Positions 22,224 through 35,110 of a stretch of 64,000 nucleotides of DNA are shown here, one piece after another; the stretch's first letter is position 1; each line of letters opens with the position of its first letter. Under the pieces are notes generated by a model. The model did not search any database and was not told the DNA's origin. It was given only the letters and a program-made list of their open reading frames with translations. Position numbers and translations under genes: made by a program. This DNA is from Ignelater luminosus (taxonomy: Eukaryota; Arthropoda; Insecta; Coleoptera; Elateridae): assembly GCA_011009095.1 (NCBI GenBank), contig VTPC01001024.1:41359-105358 (forward strand), given 5' to 3'.

Positions 22224-24976
22224 CTGAAACAAATTGCACATCCAGAATTTATTGCAAGGACAATAAATAAATTACCCCATTTGGTAGACATGTTTATGTG
22301 ACGCGAATTAAAGAAAAAAACAATATGCAAACAAGTGGGCTATAAAAAAAGGTAAAAAGTAAATTAAATTATATAGTTTGAACACGTAATGAACAACTGC
22401 TTTGTTTTGGTTTGCTTTTGTTTAATAGAGTTAATTAAACGAAAAATATTAACGGATGATTCTGATTAATTGTGTGTGCTATGTGGGATAAATTATTAGT
22501 CGAAATAATGGAATAACAAATTTCGATTAGTCTTTTAATTACAACTCAATAAAATTTTGCAAACCAACAACAAAGCGATATGTATTTGATGAAACTTGAA
22601 AACAAAATAAATGGTGACATTTATGAAACGGGTTATTGAGGTTTATAAAATATACGGAATTATGGCAAAGTGCATTCTTTATGTATATTTCTGTAATCAT
22701 TTTATAAAAATCTCTGTTTACTAAAAGCCTCCTCATTTATACCAAGCTCTAAAAAATACTTCCTTTGCAGTTCTTGAAACATAAATAATCTCTTAACAAA
22801 GCCCTAGCGTATTTAAGAGCTTTAAGAGGTTTAATTAAGGCTCGTGAAGAATTGAACAAAGAGTTGTACAGCAGTTATTGACTGAATAATTAATAGACTG
22901 ATGTAAATCTGATTATATTGAAGGTTTTGTTTATAAGTCAGCCTTTAACCTAAAATAATGCTGCTTTTGAATATCTAAAACAAGGAAAAACACTACGAGC
23001 TGAATTATTTAAATTTACTGTTGACACATCGGAAACTCGAAAAAAGTTAGTTACCTATTCCCGCAAAAACAAAAACGTTCTAAACCATTGTCAGTTTCGA
23101 TGTTTTATTTTTTGGACATAGTACTTATATAATTTGCAAAATATATAGTGGTCTATCCATATCTATGTATGCACTGCAGGCTTTGATACTGATCAGATTG
23201 ACTTTTATTTTCAAAATTTACTAGTGGTGCCTCTCAAGAAATTGTCTAACTTTATTTTTCTACTTGAAATAAGATAAGATAAACGTGTGAAACATTTGGA
23301 TGGACTTCCTATTGGCAATATTGTAAGTAGATCATTACTGATTTTGTTTGCATAATAACAAGGCACCGACGTCTATTATTTAAGAAACTAATTGTTGTAC
23401 TCTGACAGATTGATAAAAGGCTATAAATCGATTCAAAATGGAATTTTCTATTGCACTGATAGTTTAGAACTATACTTACGCCTGGCTGGCCCTTATAAGT
23501 ATACTACACGTTACAAAACTTATTTATGTAATTCATGCCTCTGCTATAATGTTATAAGAAATATTATTTACTGGTCATACCCCATTTCATCCTAGTCTGG
23601 ATATTTATATTATGCGCATTTGCAACAATGAATAAAAGTCAAGAAGTTAAAAAGGAACTTGAATCATCAGGAATCCGATATGTGCAAAATCTAAATTTCT
23701 TTTTTCTGCCTTTTCACTAGTATCGAGACTGAATTCCTAACAATAGATATCGCGGCCCCTTCTTTGTTGCGAGACCAACTGAAAGCGACCTCGAAGGACT
23801 TATTCCTCCCATTTTAAGCAACGAAGGAAATTTGTTTCATGATTACATTTAAAATAAAATACGACATAAGAGGAAATGGGGTACATTGACGGAATTAATA
23901 ATTTGAAAATTAGGTATACATATCTCAACAGATTAACTAACATGAAAATGAATGTATGGTTCTTTTATAAAATTAAACATTAACTGCAAATAACTAAACA
24001 ATTTAGTGGAAAACTTTGTATTTAGAGGATAGCGAAGTTTCACTTTGTACGTATTAACATCGCATCTAACTTCGGGCAATTTCAGGATTAACAAAGTTTT
24101 TGTATTTGTAGAAAGAGAATTCTGTGAATTGTAAGTACAACTTCAACGCAAATAAATTATGGCAGTATAATTAATTTTCTGGAATCTCTATAACGCAATA
24201 TTAGGTAATAATTATAATTTTTAATATATTTGTATTCCAAAAATTGCCATTTTCACTGAAACGCAAATAATTTTAACATACTAATTACAGCAGATATTAT
24301 TTAAGAGTTTCCTACTAATGTTTGATTCACTACTTGTTGACTTGAATTGCTAAGAAGTTTCCTTCCAAGAAATGTAGTTCGGAAACTTGTAACTAACTAT
24401 ATGCAAGGGAACAAAATCTTTACTAGATTGTTTCTATATCTTTTGATAACTATTATCTACTTTCTAATGTAAAACATTCTCAATTAACTTTCAACTATTA
24501 TCAGTAATGCATTTCAATATATCAGAAATAATTCTGTACTTTTACTTTTGTAGTCATTTTATTAATTAGTAATCTAACGGTTAGTTAAAGGTTCAAAACG
24601 TAAAATTAATACAAAGACAAAATTATTCAACAACAAAACGCTGGAACTTTAAAATGCAGAAAGCACTAACTTCTCTACTTAGCGTAAACTTCTTTAGCGT
24701 AAGTAAGTTTTGTTACCTAAAGGGATCACTTAATTTAAGAAGCAAACACGAAATCTTAATCGAAGGCTAATATTAACAGCTATCTAATTAAGAATACTTG
24801 AGATCCCTCTTACTAAATTTCTAAAAGCATCAAAATGCGTAACTAACCGTTCCAAAACAAGCAATAAATTAAACAGTAAGCTCTAATTATTGTCTCTACT
24901 TTACAACTAATTAACTTATCCATTCCTAAAGTCGATTAAAGCCAACGCTAATTAAAATAAAATTATCGATTCTTAC
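22224..24976 (-). other. dpr-like intron between Ig2 and C-terminal exons
   Basis: 2.75-kb intron with GT donor at 24975-24976 (GTAAGA) and AG acceptor at 22224-22225 in minus orientation. AT-rich; no nested gene seen. Confidence 0.7.
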
Positions 24977-25276
24977 CATTGAGAACGTGCACAATGGTAG
25001 ATGCAGGACTTGCGTTGGACGGTACGCAGGTGTAGTTTCCAGAATCCGAAAGCAGAGCTTTAGTAATAAGCAATTTACTGGTCGTGCCCGCTTCCGTTTT
25101 TTCAGTTTCCAAGCTAATGCCGCCACGTGGAGAATCGAAATCCACTACCGAGGGTCCGTGATACCATAATACCGAGGATGGTGGCGTGGAATGAACATTT
25201 ACACTACAGGTTAATGATATTGTGCTGCCTTTCTTCACAAATACCTCCGCGGGTCCCGAAATTGTGGCTTGAGCAT
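24977..25276 (-). CDS. dpr: dpr-like gene, second immunoglobulin domain exon
   Basis: Encodes the Ig2 domain of a Dpr-type cell-surface recognition protein; Dpr proteins bind DIP partners and help pair synaptic partners. Visible marks: ISGPAEVFVKKGSTISLTC (first Cys), VLWYHGP (core Trp), SPRGGISLETEK, and LLSDSGNYTCVPSNAS (second Cys), ending STIVHVLNG. The SPRGG and VHVLNGEHP features recall the dpr6/8/9/10/21-like subgroup, but I cannot fix the paralog. Acceptor TTTTCTGCTTTTCAG precedes 25276 and donor GTAAGAATC follows 24977. The 300-nt exon is phase 1 on both sides, the usual arrangement for Ig-domain exons. No internal stop. Confidence 0.95.
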
Positions 25277-28200
25277 CTGAAAAGCAGAAAACGACCAATT
25301 TATGATAGGAGGGTTATAATTAATTTGTCAATCTATGTGGAAATGCTTGTGTTAGTGAGATTAATAATTGTATCTGCTATAAAACAATGTGTCCTATGTA
25401 CTGGGTACAACAATATACATCCGATCGATACAGGGACGTACTAGACTAAAATGTGATAAAATAAGAAATGTGATTGCAAATAAAAAATTGAAATAAATCA
25501 GACAAAATTTAGATAATTATTCTGGTTAATACTGTAAAGTTATATACAAAAATATGAACTACAAGTAGGATTTTTCTTGTAAAATCTAAATAGATCAAAT
25601 ATTTCAAAATACCGTAATCGTATTTAAACTGAACTTTTTAAAATTTTCTATCTCCTATTTTATCCGTCGAAATCCAGTACGTCCCGCTTGTGGCTAACTC
25701 AATACGTATTGATAGGTCATCATAAATTAATAGCTGCCGTTGTTTCCTGTACCGGAAAATCACTAAAATACAGGCATTCGCGTATAATGGATGCCCTAGC
25801 GATAATTAAATTTACGAAAATGAAATAAAGGTCGGATGTATATGAAGTTGATGTTTCTTTTGAAGTATAGTAAAGTGTTATTGCTTTATATAACAGAAAT
25901 TTTAATTAAGCAAAAATGTTAGTGGATATATTCAACGAACGAGTTACATGCATTAATTGGTATATTCTCATTTAAAATATTAAGCCAACTGCAAGCACCA
26001 TGCTTATATGGTAACTGATTTGAATACTAAATGACTTAACAGTTTTTAGTCAATTGTCAGTTTTGATACAGTTGCTTAGACTGGATAAGATTTAAAGTTG
26101 CAGTCTGTCTGGTATTCTCATAAAATATTTCTGAAAGTTATGCTGATTTTCTATGTATGTTCCGGTAACATATTAACTTTGCTTATAAAATCAATGTTGT
26201 ACTAAATAGTGTTGCAAACATTATAAAACCATTTTCATGAATGAAAATAGATTCAGGAAGCAAACACTGCTTTTTGTGGCATGGTCTTGTAAAATTCTAC
26301 AGGAGATTCAGAATTGGACGATTTTGTAAGGAATTTTTTTTTATTGTACTGATTAATACTACTGATGGTACAGAATGTAGTCTAAATAAACTGCTTCACT
26401 GCTATTTTGCTATTATTCCAGATTGAAGTTTACTGTAAAATAGTTTTACCATCTTTTCTATTTGCATCATTTTGTAAACTTATTTGTCTTGCTACTGCTT
26501 TATTACTGTGTGTTATCTAATAATAGTTTCTTTATCGTACAGATTTCTAATATCTTTCTTTAGCTTCCAGTTAGATATCTTGTACAACTTGTACAAGTTG
26601 ATATTGACTCAGTCTATCTAAGTACAAACATTTCTTAAGTCAGTCTGAATTATAAACATTTTTATTTTATTTTGTTGAATTAAAATCTGCCACTTACAAG
26701 ACCATTCAAGGCAGTAAGAAACAAATGAAAGTTCTGAGTCCATCCGCATTTTTACCTTTAGCTTATCAAACTCCACTGTTTGTGCTTTGCTTTAGTATAA
26801 TGTATAGGATATATTTAGTATACTTAGCTACAAAGTTCTTAGTGGTTAAATTCGAAGTGTCTTAGTTTTAGTTAGCGCTATAGCTACTTTTAGATCGATT
26901 TCTTTTAATTACTTAAAGAACTTCAGTGGAACAAATATCTCATTTTTTACTCACCTATGCAGGTTGTATTGGATTATATTTTAACTAATCTTAAGGTAGA
27001 TTCCAAACCGCTCAAAGCGTCAAAAGGCACTTCTATCTAGAAGAATTTTCAATAAGAAAAACTTTTTTAATTAGTGATTTGGCTTCTTAGAGCTATGCGG
27101 ATTTTATCTTCCAATGGCATATGTTCTTAAGCTTTTTCCTTACAGAAATGATTAGATAGCAACGTGCAACTGTTACATCACACTCTTTTGGATGTTTTGT
27201 TTATGTTCACAGTTCCACTACGATAGGGCTAAAGTATTTATCTACTAGGATAATCATTATTTAATTACAAAAGAGTCTTAAAATACATAGTCTTTTAGTA
27301 GTTTGAAAAAAGACAACCTTACTCAAAAATGACAGAATGAAATACTTTTAACATTTGATTGCCTACTAACCAGTTCAAATAACAAAGTCTAGTTGTGACG
27401 AGAGAAGTATGTGGCGGTATTACAGTTCGTGGTTTGCAAAACACCAAAAGAGTAAAGTTGTTAAACTTATATTTAGAGAGACAGATTTGTGTTCATTGAC
27501 TGAATACCAAAAGGTATAATGAAAGTTGCAAAAACTCATTAGTTGAGTTGGGAAACATTTTTATAAATGACAATATTATTAATTAGTAAGACCTTATGAA
27601 ACAAAACAAAAATCAGTTTTAGCAGAATTCGACTTTTTTCTGCATTGAAGAAAACTTCTTTGTAAAATTACATGCAGTGGGAAAAGTGGTCACAAGGCAA
27701 TGGCTTAGGTTTCATTAGACAATAGACACATTTTGGGTATATTTTCTAGGGTAAAGTTGCATGTTTGCGATTGAAAATCAATATAAGACTGTAGGCTCTC
27801 TTCATGGCACTGTACCAGACTGCTCTAAAAATGTATGTGTCACATCTGCTTAAAAGGCCCACAACGTTCATCAAGTAGAGATTATTAATGAAGTTTTGCT
27901 TTTCAAATCAATTACTCAAAAAGCACAAAACCCTATTAAATAATAGATAGTGCAGTGTGTCTGATGCTAATCTACCATATCGTACTGTCATTCATTTGTC
28001 AAATAGCAGTGCAGCACAAGTTTATACAGTCAGGAATACTTTATGACGCTTTCTAATGTATGTCTTTATATGATTAATGAAAGTCCAAAAGATCGAAATG
28101 ACTGAATTTTCGGTCAACTATTATTAAATTCAGCAGATTTTCCAAAACGTGCTTGAAGATCCAACTTGCTGCAATTCATCAAATATGTAGTGGAGTTTTC

Positions 28201-28917
28201 CAAACTTTTGTACAATTAAATTTTATTATTTATCTTCTACACGAAATAATTTCTTATATTATATTGTGATGTATAGATGAGAAACAAATTTTATAATGGA
28301 GAATACTCCAAATAACTTCTTCTTAGATAAGAAAAGCGTAAAATATAACTTGCCACTGTATTTGTGAAAACACAAATTACATGAGTAGTTAGAAAGTGTA
28401 ACACTTATTTCCACAAATTTATTTCTTGTAAATGTCTCACATTATATTTTTCTCATATATCTTCATGCGACAAATTGGCACAACTCCAACTAAACTTTCA
28501 GTAAAATGCTTTGAATCTTTAAAATTTTCCTTCTAATATAACAACTAATACAAACATAAAAAAATCGTTGTGAATACTCGTCACATTTTAAGCTCTGTTA
28601 GCGCTTTTATCCATGCATATAAAATTCGTCCTTTTCAAGGTTTTCCAAGTTTTTACAGTAAATAGAATCTGCTCAGAAATTAACGCATGTAATTCCTTGT
28701 TGAATAATGTCTAAATGTCCAGTAAATTACTAAAATGAATAAGTAGCACTAAACGTACAAAAATCGAACAGGTATCATTTACTACGCTAGCCTTTCTAAT
28801 TCTACCAAATAATAAATCACATGCAAGTCTAAACTAGAATAATGAAGTTGCGAGAATAATGTAAAGTGAAAACGTAATAAATCAAACGAGATAGATGCGT
28901 GAAAGGGATGAAGGTAC
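25277..28917 (-). other. dpr-like intron between microexon and Ig2
   Basis: 3.6-kb AT-rich intron (GTACCT donor at the microexon, CAG acceptor at Ig2). No nested coding element recognised. Confidence 0.6.
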
Positions 28918-28962
28918 CTTCCGGGTTGGGCCCGGGGTGCGAGGCTGCAAAGGGAGTCGCGT
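28918..28962 (-). CDS. dpr: dpr-like gene, candidate 45-nt cassette exon
   Basis: A GC-rich 45-nt island in an AT-rich intron. It has a pyrimidine-rich acceptor (CTGTTCCTTTGTTCCAG) and a donor AAG|GTACCT. It is phase 1 on both sides, so it can be included or skipped without changing frame between Ig1 and Ig2. Included, it adds 15 residues, DATPFAASHPGPNPE, to the linker between the two Ig domains. Skipped, Ig1 joins Ig2 directly as LNVEDAQATISG, the usual short Dpr linker. An alternatively spliced linker exon is therefore likely but unproven; no RNA evidence is available here. Confidence 0.55.
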
Positions 28963-29831
28963 CTGGAACAAAGGAACAGTACAAAAACACTAATATGTTC
29001 ATGTTCCTGCTTATTGCTATTCCTAAGACATAGCAGCATGAGCACAGCGACGATAGTGGTGCGTACAAGAAGCGAGCGAGCGCCATACTACTCTGCAGAA
29101 TTAATAATGAGGGGGTTAAGTCTTCATGCCAACAACTACTACTCATAACGTGAAAAGGGGATATTAATTGCAGCCAGAGTTGAGACATCGGTTACATTCG
29201 AGGTAGTCTTTAAGGATTAATTGATTACACTTCAAGCCATACCACATATATACACACAAATTAGTACACAGAAATCGCCCAGCCACACTGGATTTTATTC
29301 AGTAAAAAGATAAAAATGTAGGATAAAACGATAAAAATCATTAAATAACTTGTTAAACCCATAAATTATTTAAACATATATAAAAAAGTAACATTTATTT
29401 TATGGGAAAGAGATTTGTTTGCTTTCAAATCGGGGAAAAGAATTAAGAATAAAATAATAAGATTAAATAAACTAGGCAAGACTAATTGCAATGTGGTTTA
29501 AAATAAAGTAACTGAAGTCTCAGATAAGCTTTAGCTCATGGATTACGCCTTTGGCAAACATTCAATTTGCGCTCTACCGCAACTACGTTGACTGTGTATA
29601 TATGAGTTATTTATTATCTGAAACATTATTTTAATCTCTAGCAAACACAGAAGCATTAGTTTCAAAGGGAATTACATTGATCCTGTTCATCAGTGATGCT
29701 CTATTAACCGCAAGGTTTTTTGCAACGATATATAGTGTTGATAGGTAAATGACACCGCGAAAGTAAGCAAGCAAAACGTAAGCAACAACCAGGCCAAGGC
29801 GGACTCAGCAATATAATATGATTATGCATAC
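28963..29831 (-). other. dpr-like intron after Ig1
   Basis: 0.87-kb intron with donor GTATGC (29826-29831 in minus orientation). No other feature seen. Confidence 0.6.
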
Positions 29832-30042
29832 CCTCAACGTTGAGCATGACAGCCATATTAATCTTGGGCTCAGTGTTAACCTGACACTCATAGACGCCAG
29901 CGTCCCGTTTTTGTACGTATTCGATGCGCAAGTCCCAATCGTCACTATGCTCCGGATGCCGAACACTAAACCTGGCATCTCCGGTATACGTGTGGATACT
30001 AGACGTTAGAATATGCAAATCTCTCTTACGCATCCAGGACAC
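29832..30042 (-). CDS. dpr: dpr-like gene, first immunoglobulin domain exon (3' half)
   Basis: Encodes the second half of the Dpr Ig1 domain, the DIP-binding domain. It starts VSWMRKRDLHILTSS right after a TTACAG acceptor, continues TYTGDARFSVRHPEH and DWDLRIEYVQKRDAGVYEC (second Ig Cys), then QVNTEPKINM, and ends at LNVE plus one base before donor GTATGC. The exon is 211 nt, entering in phase 0 and leaving in phase 1, which fits both the cassette exon and Ig2. The first half of Ig1 and the signal peptide must lie on upstream exons at higher coordinates. No matching block was found between here and the window end, consistent with the very large 5' introns of many dpr genes. Confidence 0.93.
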
Positions 30043-32520
30043 CTGTAACAGTACAATAAGGAATATGTGTTAGTTATAATATTAACTGAACCACGCAATT
30101 ACAAAGGCAAGTTAATTATTTATTTTGAAATTGTTGTTTACATGCTTTACACCCTTAATCTTGTAAAACTCATTTTAAATTCAATTTATTTAGAAACATA
30201 ATCGGTTTTTAATAAAATAAATATCCAATTTTAAAGGTGAAATGCCAAATAACTACAAACTCCTTACTTCATAATAACTTAAAATCAACAATCTTGTATG
30301 TACCTTTGTATACTGCCTAACTAAATTTAAACTTTATAATATTGTCTAAAATGAACCCTAAAGTTACTTCAAGCACATCCTACTTGTCAGGTCGTTTATT
30401 AATTATATTATTATAATATGCACAATTATATAAGGAAAGGAAATTTAATTGAATTACGTTTTAGCAGTTTGCACCTTGTAAACTAAAAATAAGAGCACAA
30501 ACTAAAGTTTTTAAAAAAAAGTTCAACTGATAAGGTTTCTTTTTAGCTTACAAACAGATTTTTCACATACAAGAATGCGGATCTTCATTTTTTATTAAAA
30601 CCACTGCAACTTCGTAACTCTTTTCTCTTTTTCTATTTTTATACACTACCCAGTTGTTTAATTATGAAAAAGGGCTTTCATTAGTAAATGGATATTGAAC
30701 ATGAGTTTAATCATTTTGGGTGTCTGAAAAAATCAGGTTCACTTGCCTTTTTTAGTTTAGTTTCGAACTGAAACAAGATTTCATATTTCGTTCTATTTTG
30801 AAGTGCACTTGCGACTTTCAGCTGTCTCGGCGGAATTTATGATCTCTTAACGGTTATTGTACAGAAGAGCTTTACTAATAAAAACTCTTAGTTATGGAAA
30901 ATAGAACAGTAATTAAATTTTATTTTTTTGCATAGAATGGTCCAGAATTTAATTAAGAAATTTGTTTTAGTACCTTGGAAACAACTTATTTTATTGGTAT
31001 AATAGACTCCACAGCTCTATTCGATAATTCAAAAATTACCTGATTACTGGAGGGTAGGAAAATGTTCTCAGTTCACAGCAAGTTGTTTAACTAAGCATTA
31101 ACAAAGGTAACAAGAAAGCAACAAAAAAACCATGTAACGTTTCTTGAATGGACGTCACTGGATCCAATTATTTTATATTTTTGTCATAAGAAACCTTTCA
31201 TCCTAGAAACTTTCTTTGCTTGAGGTTTCAATTTTATCATTTTTGTAGGCGCTCTTGAATTTTCCGTATTGGATAGCAGAATTAACTTTTTTATGCTAAT
31301 TTACCCTTCTCTAAATCGATATTTGTTGACTACTGAATTATGTTAGTTCTGTGTAGTTTACAAAGTTTTATGGAACTATTTACTTTTCGAGTCGTGGCCA
31401 TCGTAGAGTAATAATAACTAGCATGCGTGACTTAGCTTAGTTGCAGAGAGAACTTTTGGTAATACTTCGATTATTGAGTACTTTTACAAAAAAATGCCGT
31501 TAAAAGGTAAGTGAACAAAAGGTAAAATCTCTGTCACTAAAACTATACGTTCCGATATATGGAAACACAACAACAACAAAAAACTCCAATTTTCTAACTT
31601 TAATAGCGTTTCAATCTGTTTTGTATTTCTACCAAATACTGACATGAGGTATTTCGTAAGAACTGTCCTGCTTTGCCATTTAATATTAAAATTTAGATGT
31701 TTTTCAAAAATAGAGTAAATGTAACACAACTCTTTATGTTGTTGCCATTTTATTTAGGTGTAATAATACATTTTCCGTCTTGTATTGCATAACCTTGTCT
31801 TGTAGTTATATTTTAAATGTGATTAAAACGGGTATTCGGTAAGAAAGCACAACGTTTTTACTATATGGGTGATTATGGACATCATCTAAAGGTTTTTCTA
31901 TTTATTATTTCCTTAAATTTCAAACTCCAGAATTTCATTTATAATAAATGCGATAACTTTATGATATTATTTTTTTATGGTACAAATTATAAAAAGGAGA
32001 AAATTGTTCATTTCGAATTCTATATTACTGTGCTTTTCATTTGGGAGTTCAATACGAATTAGTTTTTGTATGAAAACATTTTTGAATAAATTGCCGGTAT
32101 TATAAACGAAAGTAATTGTTTGGAAAGCATGTCATTGTAGCTTTTACATTTTGTAAAATAAATGTAATAAATGGTACTTCAATTTCTGTTTATTATTGAC
32201 GTAGTAAACAAGTTCTTGTTTAACTTTGTAATTGCAGTTTTCTTAATTTGTGATTTTTAAAATATGTAAAATTTGTGGAAAATTGCTTTTCATTAGAATA
32301 AATATGGTTTTTTGATTTTATATTGAGAATACGTGTGCTTTACAAATCGGCATTGTTCAAATTGCTGGTTTTAACATGTTGTAACCTCTCAACTACTGTT
32401 TTGTTTTTTATTTTATAATTAGTAATTCCTATTGATTATGAAATGATTTTTTAATTTTCATTTAGGGTAGGCCATAACTGTTTAAATAAAATTTGTATCA
32501 TTGTCGTTCGTACATGTTTA
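30043..32520. other. AT-rich, likely 5' intron of the dpr-like gene
   Basis: No conserved coding block recognised on either strand; assignment as intron is inference from the missing upstream exons. Confidence 0.35.
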
Positions 32521-32522
32521 TA

Positions 32523-32580
32523 CAGTAGCGTACCAGGACGGAGGGGGGCGCGGAAGAGGCGATTCGCCCAGGGCCACATC
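32523..32580. mobile_element. hAT-like transposon end fragment
   Basis: A GC-rich 55-bp block starts CAGTAGCGTACCAGGACG and continues through GGGGGGCGCGG and GGCGATTCGCCCAGGGCC. CAGtgGCGTACC-type starts with a following G-run are typical of hAT terminal repeats in insects (recalled, not searched). No partner end was found. Confidence 0.35.
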
Positions 32581-32659
32581 TAGTTATACTATATCAATCA
32601 TTGCTTGACGATTTATTTTCTTCCATCAAATATCAGTAAGTGTATTAGTACGGATTTCA

Positions 32660-32810
32660 AAAATCGATGAATTGATTATTATCTGTAATCGGTAGCTACC
32701 ACAAGGCCCAGCGCTTGGACCTTCGTTATTTAGAATTTATATGTCTGGTATCAATAAAATTACAAAATCGTTTAATATCATCTTATTTATCTGGAAGCAT
32801 ATCTTTTTCT
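32660..32810 (+). pseudogene. LINE reverse transcriptase fragment
   Basis: The translation around 32696-32760 reads LPQGPALGPSLFRIYMSGIN, matching the conserved RT block PQGSVLGPLLFNIYIND of Jockey/CR1-type LINEs. Only this short piece is recognisable, with a stop just upstream. Confidence 0.65.
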
Positions 32811-33760
32811 AGACAGAGGAATGCCTAAATGTCCGTGCCTATGCGTCCCGTAGTAGATTTCTGTTTCTAATTCTATTCTAGAAACCTATAAAAGATTGAG
32901 AACTACACATGCAAGAATTCAACTCTTGATAATGCACGTTGTCATCAGAGGTCATCAATGAAAATTGAATTTAAAGATTCTCTACTCAGAAACGATCCAT
33001 GCTGGGGTAAAATGCAGGTATAGAATTGTTCTACTAAATTGAATGCGGCTTCTGAAAATAGTAAAATCACCAGCGTTGTCAGAAAGGTCAGAGCTTTATG
33101 TTTTCTGGTTATACAGTAATAGTCATCCAGCAAACTACTCGAATAATTGGAAAAAAAGAAGAAACCTTTAATTAATCTCTAACATCCAGTATCACATAGA
33201 GTGCTTTTTATACCTTTAATTGAGAGTCAAAGAACACCCTGTTTACTCAAAACCGTAACGGTCACTTATATCTGCAATCCTATCCAATCTAAAAGCAATA
33301 TGCATCCTTGATGATGATGATGATGTCCTTCATGTACAGACAATTTAACTAAAGATACGTAAAAGATACTTAACTGCTAAACTAACTAGAATATAGAAAA
33401 CTAACCCCTGATGTGGTAAGAGTCACTTTGCCGCTAAGTTAACAAATAGCTACTATTTTTTCGCTTTGTGCCGATAGCAACAAACCCTCTTCAGTGCTTT
33501 CCCAACTTAAGATGCTGTATTAAATGGCGGTATTGTTCCTTTAGTTGTGCCCAGAAACAGTAACCATCCTTTTAAAAGTGCCGCTTTGGCGTTTACAAAA
33601 ATTGGCGTTTACTGCCGACCATCCAGGAAGTTAATGATGCCATTACTATCCCTTGCTGATTGCTCCTGGATACAAGCATTCTTAATAATTTGTTTCAAAA
33701 CTTTCTATTATTTCTTTTCCATACACTGACGTACGTAAGCTATTATCTTTTTAATTAAAT

Positions 33761-35110
33761 TTGGTAGTTTCTTACACTGGCTGGAGCATCAAGATATTCG
33801 TCAAATCCTCTACAATAATTCCAATTAGAAGCTGTAGTTCCTCAGTGGATAGATTAAATCGAATTGACGCGAAAGAAGACATATTTCAGCAAAGTAAACA
33901 TGACTCCGACAGTGAACAATCTCTTGAGAATGAAGCAGAAGAAGCAGAGCAATTAAATAAGAAAAGTCAGAAAAATTATTACATTGAAGGGAATAAGTTT
34001 AAATGAGCAGTCTCAGCTCCATCAAAAGCTGCTAGAAACGCGAGTTCATAATCTTATTAGAAAATTACCAGGTTGAATAAGACCTACACGTAGTTTATCT
34101 CCGTAATCTAGAGAATGTGATTTCTGGAATTGTATCTTTAGTGATGAAATGCTTAAATAATTACTTTTATGAGCAGACAAAAAGATTGCGCCGGTAAAAC
34201 CTAGTATTCAACCAACCATCAGTATATTGTACCAGATCTGGATTTAACTACAATGTTTTACAAGAGTGGTGTATTTTATTGGTGGGTTTAAATGAGGATG
34301 TTATTTCCTTGTTTTCAACTGATGTAGGTAATAAATTTTCAGAAATGTTTTACACTTGGATCTTTTCTGTGCACTGACGAGATATTAATTCCTTTTAGAG
34401 GAAGATGCTGATACCAAATATTTTATTTTAACATACCAGCAGAATATGGACTAAAGAAAGTCATTTTATCAGATGATCTTATAAACTATTTTTAAAATGG
34501 CTACAAATAGCGATTATATTTAGTAAGTCAGCGCAGGCCGTTTTATGACTAGTAGAACCAGTTAAAATCAGTAATCGAAATATTACGGCAGACAACTGGT
34601 TTTCTTTAGTTACAGTTATAGTGGAATTCAAAACAAAAAAGTTAACTTACATAGAAATTTTATAAAAAATTACAAAAATAGGCACCTTTGGAGATCTTGT
34701 TCAATAGAAAAAAGATATGCTAGCTGAAGTATGTATGATTTTACTAATGATATGATCTTTTTCTCCTACATGACTAAACATATAAAGCAGTAATTCTTAT
34801 CTCAAGTATACAACATTTTACTCAAGTGGACGTAGACGCTAATAAACCGGTGATAACTTATGACTATAATCTGAGAAAAGGTTGGGTAGACACTTTACAT
34901 CAGGAATGTGCTCACTATTCTGACGGTCATTGCATCAGAAGGTGATCCATGGCTTTGTTTGGGGTCATTCTGAAAATAACTGGTGTCAATCCACAGTACC
35001 CTATTTTATTTTAATAGAAGAATTGACCGCAATGAGAGAAGTTCTTTTCCGAAGAATCTAGTTTTTCAATTAACAAATCCTCATTTGGCATATTTATTCA
35101 TTCTCTACTA
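33761..35110 (+). pseudogene. piggyBac-like transposase, heavily decayed
   Basis: Successive plus-strand blocks in changing frames match piggyBac/PGBD transposase order. An acidic N-terminal region (SKHDSDSEQSLENEAEEAEQ, near 33900) is followed by YYIEGNKFK and SECDFWNCIFSDEML (near 34095-34150). Then come LLVGLNEDVISLFSTD (near 34280), DEILIPFRGRC with AEYGLKKVILSDD (34378-34480), DNWFSLVTVIVEFKTKKLTY (34590-34650) and KPVITYDYNLRKGWVDTLHQ (34838-34900). A last block reads MALFGVILKITGVN (near 34950). PiggyBac enzymes use three Asp residues; the DNWF Asp and the Asp in WVDTL are visible. Many stops and frameshifts make it an old fossil. TTAA-flanked termini were not identified. Confidence 0.8.

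Noticed and set aside
22052-22330. 92-codon minus-strand open frame over the dpr C-terminal exon
   Set aside because: It crosses the acceptor and uses a different frame from the phase set by the Ig2 donor; the spliced frame gives NGEHPAAMQ, so the long frame is a shadow.
28829-29188. 119-codon minus-strand frame overlapping the candidate microexon
   Set aside because: It spans the acceptor, donor and AT-rich intron and has no conserved motif; only the 45-nt island is supported by splice sites.
33307-33325. GATGATGATGATGATG microsatellite
   Set aside because: Only five to six triplets, common by chance, no associated feature.
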